The notes under the pieces: model-generated
Database searches by the model: none
What the model was told of the DNA's origin: nothing
The model's input: only the letters and a program-made list of their open reading frames with translations
In this document: piece after piece, positions 12,399-22,999 of the stretch
Layout: each line of letters begins with the position of its first letter
Position numbering within the stretch: the first letter of the stretch is position 1
DNA from: Hydnum rufescens UP504
Lineage: Eukaryota > Basidiomycota > Agaricomycetes > Cantharellales > Hydnaceae
Reading direction: 5' to 3'
DNA length: 61,516 nt
NCBI GenBank assembly: GCA_014904985.1
Contig: MU128949.1
Span: 1,873-63,388 of the forward strand
Program-made: the position numbers and the translations under genes

Positions 12399-13690
12399 AA
12401 GAGGGGGGGGGTGAACATTCAGTAATTCTGAGAATTCTAAAAATACTTTCTGAGAAATTCCTTATTTGGGAGGGCCCCCTTGGAGGCAAATATTTTGCAA
12501 AATCATCATTAAGTTCCAGGAACCCCAATACCACAAAGAATGTTCTTCAATTTATAAGATATATCTCCAAGAGATGCATTGAATGTGAAGGTATGTCTTG
12601 TGCTCAATTCCTAAAACATAGAAACTACCATGTCTTCCTGGGAGATATCCTCCCCCATCTCAGACCCACCTTCTGTACTACAGTTCCAAGCTACTATGTG
12701 AGGTCTGCATACCAGGAAATTCTGAGAACAAAGTATTTCATTTTGGAAGATGTACTTTATATCATGGAGTTACACTGGAATTATAAGATATTCATCACAC
12801 TTCCCACAACACTTGGAGAATATCAAGTGATTAGGAGATTTCTGAGATACATGGAGAGTATTATATCAGGGTCATATTAGCATTCTGAGGATCAATGGCT
12901 ACTGTCCCCCAGATGGAATGATGGATTCCCTGACATCTGACATAACTCCATGGAAGTTGTAAAATTATTCACTATTCAAGTCATTGTCTCATCTCTCAAC
13001 TACACCCCTGGGACATGGGTTCAGAATGTCCAGGAATATTGGTATCATTTTCAGTTGTCCAGGTGATTACTCAGCTTCCATATTCCCTCCCTCAGGATAC
13101 TCTGATCCCTTAGCATATAGTTCTAAGAACACATTCTAATATCCTCAGTCCAGTGGTGCTTTTTCTTGTTTCAAATAGTGATATCCCAGATACACAGTAT
13201 ATATCCTAGGTCTGTCATTCCATTTAAAAGCCTATTCCCAACCTTCCATATTGACTTCTCAAACTTAAGTTTCATCTCTCTCAGAGATATCAAAGATAAT
13301 GAAGAGTTATGGTTCATATCCCAGTAGTACTATGACTGTAATTCCCTGAATGCCAATTATAGTCTTCTAAGAAAGGAGTCCTGAGTTGAGTTTGACTATT
13401 TTTCCTCATATGCTTTTCCACATGGAAGACAGATCCCCCACATGCATGAATACAGCATTCAGAGTTCATATGATCAAAGAGTGGGAAGAAAAGCTCATGA
13501 TTGGTCTTGATTCATAAGTTGAGTCAGTGATGCTGATATTTTGGAAGGGTTGGCTGTCAAAGAGATATTTTGTAGCACACCTACAATGAGGAATGCAACC
13601 ACAACATGCTGTTCTACAACCCATGCAAGCCCTGAGTACACTAGTATCCAGTAGATCTGGCAAACCTATCAGGGTCTGTATATAGTTGGG
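12399..13690 (+). repeat. Polypurine tract and long LTR-like repeat (copy 1)
   Basis: CCTAAGAGGGGGGGGG (PPT) is followed at 12,412 by TGAACATTC and a CpG-free sequence rich in CTGAGAATTC and GAGATATC words. The reverse complement of 24,660 downward matches it, with shared PPT, AATTCTGAGAATTCT and CATAGAAACT blocks in order. The two are inverted relatives, not a matched LTR pair. The outer end was not determined. No gene is visible inside. Confidence 0.45.
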
Positions 13691-15704
13691 CCCAACTCTG
13701 GCTCAAATCAATTGATTAGCTTACCTGTGGGTAAGATGTGGGCCTAATTGGGTGCAACCCACTCATCTGAAATGCAATTCTATAATAACAATATAGTATG
13801 TAATTTTCTCTGATTAGACCACTCAGAAAGTGCCATTAATTATATCTACAATAATGTCTGGTCACCTGACTTTCCAAGAGGACACAAGTGAGAAATAACA
13901 GCACCAAAAGGAGGGGGCAGAGGGGGAAAAAGGTGCATGGTGAAAACAGGATCATACCTCTATTTGGAGTTGATGTGTTAATTTGGTAGTATCCAAATTA
14001 AGCTTAGAATGACAAAGTAAGCCTGGAAGAGGTCCAGGACTGGGCTTTAGGCTGTGACTACCTCTGGTTTGGATATGAGTCATCTCATGAGCTGGAGTAA
14101 GGGGATGCTTGGGAGTTAGACTGGGTAGGAAGACTAATTCTTTGGGGTTAGCCATGATATAGTTAGTGAGAATATGTTGACAGTAAGGTCACACAGCACA
14201 GAGACCATAGTGTACTGTTTCAGTACACTGCAGACAGCAGCCTGAATGAAGAGCAAGAAAAAGATACATTCTGGGTATTCCCATGGCTAGCTATTCAAAT
14301 TGGTTACATAAACATAGATGAATCTAAATATAACTGGGGCAGCACCAAACTCCAGTGGAGAAGCTTTCCACTGGGTTGGTTTAAGAAGGAGGAAAGGAAA
14401 GAAAAACCAAGGAGAGAGAGAGGAGGTGCATTGTATGTACATAGGTAGAAATGATAGTAAGACCAGGCGCCTGCCAGACTCATACACCACTAACATGATA
14501 GGTTGTGGGAGCCATGAATATGTTGGGCTTGACATTGATACTGTTGACATCCCTGCAGGAGAAGGTAGCCAGGGCTCCACTTCTACTGTCAAGCTTTTCT
14601 CTGTATCAATCTGTTCAGAGTCTTGTTAATCATACTCACTCAGCACACACCAAAGACAAGGAAGTCTCCCTTGAGGACAATGGGAATGAGACCAATGGGA
14701 TAGTGTGAACAGCAAGTCACTCACCATCATAGTGGGTAAAGTCCTCTTTGGGGAGACCTATCTCAAATGTGTTGGTCTTCAGTGAACATGGGTGATGAGC
14801 TCTGAGCACCTGGGCTACTCACCAAAAGCACTGTGCCTCAGGTGAGAACAATCTGTTGATTGGAGGTGCAAGGAATGAGGCAGAGAAAACATACTGGATA
14901 GCCAGTGAGATTGCTAGAGTGGGCTGGGGGAATAACTGTGAATGAGACCACAGCAGCAGGCCTCATAGAAAGTGGTTTGGCAAATGCCAGTGTAATGATA
15001 TGCCTCCCATATTCAGGAGGGCACTCATTGTTGTACTTGGACAAGGTGGAGTTGATGGGGTGGGAGCAGGAATAGGGAAAGGAGGAGAAAGGATAATCAC
15101 ACCACCCTTAGCACTGGCTTTGGGTGGAGCATCACAGAAACCAACAACAGCTCTGGAGGCTCCAGAGCTCCTCAGACCATGGGAGGAACCAGAGCTATCC
15201 TGAGCACATAGGCCATTCTGAAGGCTCTAGAGCAAGCTTTTTGCTCAGGGACTTGAGTACTCTGGTGGCTCTGGATGCTCTATAAGTTCTGAGGCTTCAA
15301 TCAAAGAGAGAAAACTAGCTATATTTGAAGTCTATTGAGCAAAAAATTAACCAGAAAAAAACTACTTGTAAGGCCATCCCACTCTCATAAGAGTGTTGTT
15401 CCAAACAATCTCCAACATAAAAGACAACTGTATGAGAAGCATAGATTTCAGTCTCTAGTGTGTAAATATTTGAATGGAGATGAGACTGACCAGAATAGAT
15501 ACCCAATACACACCTAAAACACAGCAAGTCAGTTCACCACCAAGGACAGTTACAAAATATACATACTAGATCCAGTACCACACACAACCAACCAGTCAGC
15601 AAATCTGTTACTGTTGTTTTCATAATCTGAGTCACCACCAGATTTTGCCACATATGTAAATGGCCATCAATCTTGTGACCCTGATTTCTCCATGACAAGA
15701 GAAG
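13691..15704. other. No recognisable gene
   Basis: CpG-depleted sequence with ORFs of about 100 codons at most (14,287-14,629 on both strands) and no motif. From about 15,155 to 15,300 the words CTCCAGAGC and GCTCTGGAG recur as small palindromes. The same words return at 16,930-17,010, so the large inverted repeat between them may be part of a larger symmetric structure. Confidence 0.4.
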
Positions 15705-16905
15705 CTAGACACTCGAGATTCAGTGTGAGACCTCATATAATATATCTCCAGGTCATGCCAAGGCCAGAATTATGATTTTTCAATTTTTAGAGATTTTAAT
15801 TTTCAAACAGTATTTCCCTATTTATGTGCCCAGTTTTGGCCCAATGGATACCATTTTTAAATATGTTATTAGGCTCATAGATATCCACCTAATGTCAAAG
15901 CCCAATTTTTAAAATTCCCATTTTGAGAATTTTCATATAGCAAAGTGTACTAGGAGGTGTGCTGAGTTGAATCCCAAGTGAAATTTCACAAAATGCTCCT
16001 GCACCTCCACAAATTAGCACATGTGTTCACCAACATATATTGAAAATTGTCTTGTGAGGATTAGTTGATTGCTCCAAAAATGTGAGCTCAAATTATGGCT
16101 TAGTGAATGTAGTGGATTTCCAACCAAAAAACTCATAGACCAATTCATCCAGAGCACCCGGTCCATTGCCCATTGGAGATATACCTCAAATCCCTTCCCA
16201 GAGCACATTCCATGCATTATACCACCAAAATTCATCAAGTACCAAGGGAACCAGGATTGCCTCAAAGTTGTGGTCCAGCAGTCTCCAGACTTTTATGCAT
16301 GGTGGATGGAAGTGAAAAGATAGGTATTGGATCCAAGTCACTGAACCATCAGATGGATATAAATTATACCCTTAGTGAATTTTGGTGTTGTAATGCACAG
16401 AATGTGCTCTGGGAAGGGATTTGAGGTATATCTCCAATGGGCGATGGACTGGGTGCTCTGGATGAATTGGTCTATGAGTTTTTTGGTTGGAAATCCACTA
16501 CATTCACTAAGCCATAATTTGAGCTCACATTTTTGGAGCAATCAACTAATCCTCACAAGACAATTTTCAATATATGTTGGTGAACACATGTGCCAATTTG
16601 TGGAGGTGCAGGAGCATTTTGTGAAATTTCACTTGGGATTCAACTCAGCACACCTCCTAGTACACTTTGCTATATGAAAATTCTCAAAATGGGAATTTTA
16701 AAAATTGGGCTTTGACATTAGGTGGATATCTATGAGCCTAATAACATATTTAAAAATGGTATCCATTGGGCCAAAACTGGGCACATAAATAGGGACATAC
16801 TGTTTGAAAATTAAAATCTCTAAAAATTGAAAAATCATAATTCTGGCCTTGACATGACCTGGAGATATATTATACAAGGTCTCACACTGAATCTCAAGTG
16901 TCTAG
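15705..16905. mobile_element. Foldback-type element with about 530-bp inverted arms
   Basis: Bases 15,705-16,236 are the reverse complement of 16,372-16,905 with few differences. The loop is about 135 bp and the outer ends read CTAGACACTYGAGATTC. The same hypothetical peptide (MLQKCELKLWLSEC...) can therefore be read from both strands, which reflects symmetry, not a gene. This fits a foldback or long-TIR non-autonomous transposon. I could not define a target duplication. It lacks the hairpin/intron units of elements A-D. Confidence 0.75.
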
Positions 16906-17837
16906 ACTCACAGCTGATGCCAACCTTGAGGCATGACAGCTCTATATGCTTTGTGATAGCTCTGAGAACTCCAGAGCACCTGGAGCAATCAGTCTGCTCT
17001 GGAGTACTGTCAGTTTCCCTGATGAGGAGCTGCACATGGGGCTAAGCACTGGCTTTGCCCTGGGCACAGGAGAAAAGGGCATGAGGGAGGGGGAGTCATG
17101 ATGAAAGGCATAAAGTAGTGACAGCCAAGTGGCACAGTCACTATCTGAGGAGAGGTGGGGGGTCAGTAAGTAGGATAGGACTTGTCCTGCTTACTGCTTT
17201 CCCTGATGGTATCCAAGGTGCAGCCCCCAAGCTAGAGAAAGGCCTAGTATTAATGGCTACTAGACAGGCCAAGCAAACAGCAAGATAGAAGAGAGGGCAG
17301 AGACAGGTTTCATGGTTTCTCACTAGGTGACAAAGATCTGGGCAAAGGTTAACTATTGATTCCATGGAATATGGGTATATACATGACTTTTGAGTCCTAA
17401 CTTAATTACATAATACACTATATTACAGCCAGTGTTTTGGTTGCCTACCATTCTTGGATGAGCAGGCACTGGATTGGACACTGAGTTGGAATTTGAGGTT
17501 AAGTCCCTCCATGATGTGAGATCCATGCCCAGGATTTGGAAGGGAAGATTATTACTCTGAGGAGTTTCTGCCCCTTCTGGTGCTTTTTTGAACCTGGTAC
17601 ATGCCAAAGCATGTGGTGGCATTGTGGCATCTCAATTATCTGAACATCATCTATGAACATGGCCTGACACTTCTAGCTGCTGGCAGAGCCAAGTGGTTGT
17701 GTGGACAGAGACCATACTTTACCTCTGCATCAAAAATGGGGGTGGTTTGAGTGATCTTGGGAGCATGTCTTGGAGTGCTTAAGGCAGATGACAAACTCAG
17801 ATGAAGAGGCATCATACATGAAGCTTATCAATGCTGC
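16906..17837. other. No recognisable gene
   Basis: CpG-poor sequence with short ORFs only. Nothing beyond the CTCCAGAGC palindromic words near 16,970-17,010 stands out. Confidence 0.4.
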
Positions 17838-17881
17838 CAAGGACACATGCATCATGCATCCCCATTGTCATATTCAAGCCT

Positions 17882-17978
17882 CATCAGCAACACCCAATTT
17901 GCTTCAGAGGCTTCAAAGGGCCTGAAGTCCAACTTCAGGCCCTTCAGAGCCTCTGAAGCAAATTGGGTTTTGCTGATG
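17882..17978. repeat. 97-bp near-perfect palindrome of element D
   Basis: Arms of about 47 bp (CATCAGCAACACCCAATTTG outward-in on the left) meet at a 3-base loop at 17,929-17,931. It lies upstream of the exon array, like the much larger central palindromes of A, B and C. Confidence 0.8.
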
Positions 17979-18377
17979 CTGAACCCTAATGAATGCTCAA
18001 ACTACATCTTGAGTGAGGAAGTCAAGTTCCATGGCTTCTTCTCTTGATGGTAGTTCTACTGCTCTTGAGCTTCAAAGGTCAGAAACAGTTCCACACACTA
18101 TATTTAAATGTTGAACCTTCATTCTAACTTCCTGAAACAAGTGAAACTTGCTGACCAACAATTTGTTTCACTACAGGGACTCACTGCAGCCCACACCCCC
18201 ATCAACCTCAAATGATGATTATTATGGGTCCCATGGCCCTATACAACTGTGAGATCTGATGCACAGTTGCAAACATTTCTGTGGCCTGTAGCCCCTACAC
18301 CCAAACAATGCAAAGTGTGAGACTACAGATGGTATAAACAAGGCACCACCCCCAGCATTGCTAGGGGTGGTGATAAG

Positions 18378-19317
18378 GTATGTCCCATTATTTATTCATG
18401 CAAAAGGGCAGCTTCAAGCTACCCTTTTTGTGCAGCTTAATGGTTTTACTAATAACCTAAATTATATTTATTGTAGGTACTATCCCAATCCCCCATGACC
18501 CACCCTGAATGGCAATGATGATCTGTCATCACTGTTATGAACAATTGTGGGTCCTATGACCACACAACTGAACAATGTGAAGAGCAAGCCCAAGAACAAC
18601 ATAAACTGGACACCACACCCCAGTGATGGCAGGGTGTAGTGACAAGGTAAGTATTAGTCCCCAGATGTCTCCTGTGCAAGGGGGCCAGCTACAAGCTGGC
18701 CCCCTTTGTGGTGCTTTAATTTCTTACTAATCATGCTCCATTTTCATTATAGGGACTCTTGCTATTGTCCCCACACCCCCCTTGTGCCTCAAACAATGAT
18801 GGTGGCATTGATTTTGTTGTCATCATCAGTGATTTCAACTATTATCATGGGTACACAGCTGAACAACATGAAGACTGGCTGAGGATGACACCACCCCACC
18901 CCAGCAATGCTGGGGTGTGGTGAACAGGTACTTACTTTTCCATTTACACACAGGGGAGCTTTAATCTGCTCTTTCTGTGTTGCCATAATTTCTTACTAAT
19001 GATACAAATTATATATGAATTATTTTCATTCTGGACCCTATTGCTGTGCACCCTCCATCATGACTGATGGTGATGATGTGCCCACAGTGGTACAGCAGCT
19101 CCCCCATCACCATTATGAATCACTGTGGGTCTTGTGACCACATACCACCTGACAATACAGTGACCAAGATCACAGGTGGCATGAGTAGGACACCACACCC
19201 CAGTAGGGTGTGGTGATAAGGCAAGTCTTCATTTTTATTTTGAAAAAAGGGGCAGCTTTCAGCTGCCCTTTTTGTGCCATGATGATTTTCTACTAATCCT
19301 AATTATTTTGATACTAG
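18378..19317 (+). other. Four hairpin introns of element D
   Basis: Predicted introns are 18,378-18,476 (GTATGT...TGTAG), 18,647-18,752 (GTAAGT...TATAG), 18,928 to about 19,033 (GTACTT donor, acceptor decayed to CTGG) and 19,221-19,317 (GC donor GCAAGT, acceptor CTAG). Each donor follows an exon stem such as CACCACACCCCAG against CTGGGGTGTGGTG by 5 nt. Intron stems include GGGGGCCAGC against GCTGGCCCCC (second intron) and AAAAGGGGCAGC against GCTGCCCTTTTT (fourth). ACTAAT or CTAAT branch-like sites lie 15-45 nt before the acceptors. The exons (about 170-190 nt) contain stops in all frames. Confidence 0.65.
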
Positions 19318-19660
19318 AATTATCCCTATGCACCCCCAATGCAAATACTGATGATTCATCTGCAATGCAAGGACAGCAATCCTGTTGCCCTTGCCAATGA
19401 TTGTGGGTCTTAGGGCTGTGCACAACCAAAGACCAAGACTGCCCATGTGCACATAATGTTGTGTGCATGGGCTCCCAGCTTACCTCTAAGATTTTACACC
19501 CTCTGACCATGCTGCCTGGTGCCTGTAGGCACCAGACACAACATTTTTCTTCTAAATTCATTATTATATTTTTTCCTTTTTAGTTAATTGTTTGTGGTAG
19601 AATAGCAAGAAATACAGTGTTACTGTTCCAATTGCTAGCAAACAAAGCCCAGTAGCAGAG
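19318..19660 (+). other. Terminal exon of element D
   Basis: After the last acceptor the sequence runs to a stem-loop, TGGTGCC against GGCACCA (about 19,505-19,530), followed by T-rich sequence. No further donor is seen. It is probably the 3' end of the predicted transcript; the exact end is unknown. Confidence 0.35.
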
Positions 19661-20711
19661 CATGATGAACAGTGTGAACTGAACAAATATGTGATTTCCC
19701 AATAAGGAAAAATTTTCCCACCCATGAATGGGCATCCCAACAGTCCAACTCTCAATGTGCAGTCTGCCTCAGTCAGCTAGTGGTGGCACCCCTAGTTGGA
19801 CCCAAGTTGAGCCCAAGTTGGGCCCAAATGGGTATCAGGGACTGGGTGGAGAGGCCCCAAGGTGGGCCCAATTATGGTCCCATATTGCTTGGGACCTAGT
19901 TAGGTATTAAAAATGCCTCATTTTCCCACCTAATATAGGTGTCATAACTGGCTGACTGATGTGTCCCTGAAATGCTGCACCCTTCCAAAAATGGGAGAAT
20001 GATAGATTTATTTTGGGAAGGGAGTACTAATTTCTGAGAACAGTAGTTTTCCTCAATTCTCTTTGGGTTGGGCTATTTGGATTCAGCAAATTTGTTTTTT
20101 GGGTTACCCATGTCAAAAGAAGTTGGACAATCACCAAAATTTCTTGAAACCTGAACAGAGAATGTGAACACTCTGAGTGTCTGGTCATGCTATGGCAAAA
20201 ATAATTTATTCTCCTTGGCATCCTTGCCCTGCTGTAGCCAGGTTTAATGGCTCCTTCAGCTAAATCCCTGAGACCCCTCTGCAAGTGAGTGAGCAGCACA
20301 ATAGGGACACTACTTTGGACCTCTTAGGCTGGCTTCCACTATGCAGGAAGGGACCTAAGAGGTCTCAGACTGCTAAGTAACCACAATGCCTACAGAGGCT
20401 GCTCACAGTGTCTGACCCTAGGGTAGCTCATGGAGCCTCATTTTATTGTCCATTGGAGCTCCTGGATTCATGCATAGAAGCTCCTGCAGTGCAGTAATCT
20501 GTTTATTGCAGCTGCTTTAAGGCAGTATTGGAGCTGCTCACAGGCAGTTAATACTATTGTAGCTGCCCTGGAACTCCATCCCATAGAGAATCAGAGCTGC
20601 TCATCTTCCTGTAGTTGCTGTTAATGGCCCAAGGAGCAGCTCCTCCTACAGCAGCTACTATTATTGATATCTTGAGTTGCTCATTTCTCCATTCAGGAGC
20701 TGCTCAACTCA

Positions 20712-20963
20712 CAGCAGCTGCTCATTTCACAGCAGCTGCTTGTCTCCTAGCAGCTGCTTGGCTCCCAGCAGCTGCTTGGCTCCCAGCAGCTGCTTGGCTC
20801 CCAGCAGCTGCTTGGCTCCCAGCAGCTGCTTGGCTCCCAGCAGCTGCTTGGCTCCCAGCAGCTGCTTGGCTCCCAGCAGCTGCTTGTCTCCCATCAGCTG
20901 CTTGGCTCCCATCAGCTGCTTGGCTCCCATCAGCTGCTTGTCTCCTAGCAGCTGCTTGTTGAG
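20712..20963 (+). repeat. 18-bp minisatellite AGCAGCTGCTTGGCTCCC, about 14 copies
   Basis: The 18-bp unit is repeated head to tail with few changes (GGCTCCC/TGTCTCC, AGCAG/ATCAG). Each unit carries the 10-bp palindrome AGCAGCTGCT. Because 18 is a multiple of three, every frame stays open and gives Ala/Leu/Ser/Gln-rich pseudo-proteins. There is no sign that these are translated. Confidence 0.9.
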
Positions 20964-20975
20964 GGTTGGGGACTG

Positions 20976-21193
20976 TTGGGGGGTTAGGGTTAGGGTTGGA
21001 TTGGGGTTGTTGGGGGTTGGAGTTGACATGGTACAGGTTGGGAACGTCCCCCCCCACAGCAGCTGCTTGTCCCACAGCAGCTACATGTTGAGGGTTGGAG
21101 TTCACATGGTACAGGTTGGGAACATCTACCCCCATGTCTAGTAGTATAGTTGATGGTTGGGGAGTGTTAGGGGTTGGGGTTTAGGGTTAGGGT
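20976..21193 (+). repeat. Telomere-like GGGTTAGGG tracts inside the element
   Basis: GGGTTAGGGTTAGGG occurs at about 20,981-20,996 and TTAGGGTTAGGG at about 21,181-21,192, with degenerate GGGTTGGGG repeats around them. TTAGGG is the common fungal telomere unit, but here it is internal and short. Confidence 0.55.
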
Positions 21194-21285
21194 TGGAATT
21201 GGCTGGGTGTATGTCTACCCCTGGTTGGGAGCTGCTGAATAATCACCTTACATGTGCTGCTGTAAGTATGATTAGTCACCAGAAA

Positions 21286-21362
21286 TGTTCCAATGGCAGG
21301 ATTTGAACCTGTGACCTCATTGTAGGGCCTGGGATTTTGGCAGTTTAGACCACTGGACCTTC
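21286..21362 (-). tRNA. tRNA-like sequence (pseudo-tRNA or SINE head)
   Basis: On the minus strand a perfect B-box/T-arm, GGTTCAAATCC, sits about 15 nt before CCATTGGAACA, which looks like an acceptor 3' half. A box-A-like GGTCCAGTGGTCTAA lies about 45 nt upstream. The 5' acceptor strand (GTTGAAGG) pairs poorly, so this is probably a decayed tRNA or a tRNA-derived SINE promoter, not a working tRNA. Confidence 0.4.
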
Positions 21363-22189
21363 AACCCCCTCCCACCCACCCATGATTTTTTGTACTACAA
21401 GTAGGTGCATTCAACCTAAGGTATATCAGCTAGTTATGAAGTAGATTGGAGCTGCTATGGAATGGAAAGGAGCTGCTGGCACTAAATGTCAGTAGCTGCA
21501 TGCTGATATAGCAGCTGATTATTGGTCATTATAGGAGCTGCCGGCTCTCAGAGGTGCTGGGAGCACAGCCACATATTGGCTCAGCAGAGCTTATGAGCAG
21601 CTCTTTGGATGTTATATCAGCTGCTATAGAAGTGATAGGAGCTGCTGGCTCTGAATCTCAGCAGCTGCATGCATATAGCAGCTGATTACTGTTCATTATT
21701 GGAGCTGCTCATTCTCAATATACCAGCAGCTGCTAGGAGCACAGCCACATACCAGATGATATATCAGCTGCTATAGAAGTGATAGGAGCTGCTGGCTCTG
21801 AACCTCAGCAGCTGCATGCCATATGGCAGCTGCTAGGAGCACAGCCACATACCAGCTTTTCTGATGATATATCAGCTACTTTGGGATGGATAGGAGGTGC
21901 TGACTCTGAGTCTTAGTAGCTGCATGTGCACATAGCAGCTGATTATTGTTCATTATAAGAGCTGCTAGCTCTGAGGGTAGCAGCTGCTGCTGTAAGCACA
22001 GCCACACAGCCACAGATCAGGACCTATGAAGAGCTCTTCTGATGATATAGCAGCTGGCTCTCAGTATGCCAGCAGGTGCTAGAAGAAAGCCTGATAGCAG
22101 CTGAGTGCTGGCAATTGCAGGAGCTGCTGGATATCAGTGCTGGACCTCTTAGGTCCCTTCCTGCATAGTGAAAGCCAGCCTAAGAGGTC

Positions 22190-22999
22190 AAAACTTGTTT
22201 CCCTGGGCTGGTGAGCAGTCCCTTGCATGTGATGCTCTCAGGGGTGATCACACTCCATGACCTATCAAAATTTGGTGTCTCCCCTCCCTACTCTTTTAAT
22301 CATGTCCACTGTGATGAAAAAAAGCACATGAATTTCACATTGATAAACAGTGCTCACTTCTCAGATCTTGTTCACCCCAAGATTTTCTTTCTTATTGGAC
22401 TGGGAAGCAGAATTTTTTGTGCTCAAAAAACAAGTGTAACAATGTGAACAGAATTGAGGAAGATTAATAAGTTGATTTATAGGGTAGAAAACATTTTAGA
22501 GAATAATAGGTTCATTTCCCATCCTTCTATAACTAGACAGAGAAATGCTTTATAATAGAGGCTTCCTGTCAGGTTTACAAGGAGGGGGAATCTCAGGCAG
22601 AGAATCACCATCCCAAGACAATACCACATTTTTCCCTCACTCAAGATCACCTTAGATACTAGAACACTCTACAGTAGAAAAAAGGAGGCTTCTTAAATAT
22701 TGGAAGACACAGCCCTCAGTAGCCTGACCCAGTAAAGTGAAACTAGTACAGCTCAACAAATGGTAAATCTTCAGTATCCAAGGGGAAAATTCAAAGATGC
22801 TTAATAAATTGTAATAGGTCTCATCTGAGTTCTTTTTGGCTTCAAATCCTTACATACTCCAAACCCCTGTGACTCAACCTCTAAACTTTTTATTCATGCA
22901 CATAATCCATCTGGCACTTTATTTCTATGCCTATCTCAGTAATGAGGACCAGTTCCTTGTCACTAGGTCTAGACTCTGTCATTCAGCTTACTTGTTTCC
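22190..22999. other. No recognisable gene
   Basis: CpG-poor sequence with ORFs below 100 codons and no motif. Confidence 0.35.

Larger units (their letters stand above)
17838..19970 (+). mobile_element. Element D: diverged one-sided hairpin-exon array
   Basis: A 2,133-bp element is flanked by a perfect 8-bp direct repeat, AATGCTGC, at 17,830-17,837 and 19,971-19,978. It starts CAAGGACACATG and ends with the reverse complement of TCAGGGACACAT. The right end contains GGGACCTAGTTAGGT and, 45 bases on, CACCTAATATAGGTG, the same layout as the ends of A-C. Inside are a 97-bp palindrome near the left end, then four plus-strand exon/intron units with stem-loops before each donor and inside each intron. 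The stem sequences differ completely from A-C but the architecture is the same. No transposase is present, so it is non-autonomous. Confidence 0.7.
20318..22189. mobile_element. 1.87-kb element with 47-bp palindromic terminal repeats
   Basis: Bases 20,318-20,364 and 22,143-22,189 are inverted copies of each other with one difference. Each copy is itself bounded by GACCTCTTAGG and CCTAAGAGGTC, so each end can fold back alone. The interior has only two CpG that I can see and no protein gene. It is filled with AGCAGCTGCT words, a minisatellite and TTAGGG-like tracts. The terminal layout (ACCTnnTTAGG ... CCTAAnAGGT) echoes that of A-D. No clear target duplication was found. Confidence 0.7.

Noticed and set aside
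20615..21141. Ala/Trp/Leu-Pro and Ser/Cys/Leu repeat proteins
   Set aside because: The 18-bp minisatellite keeps every frame open; no start context, introns or non-repeat domain support translation.
20976..21193. Chromosome end (telomere)
   Set aside because: Only a few TTAGGG units, internal to an element, with unrelated sequence on both sides.
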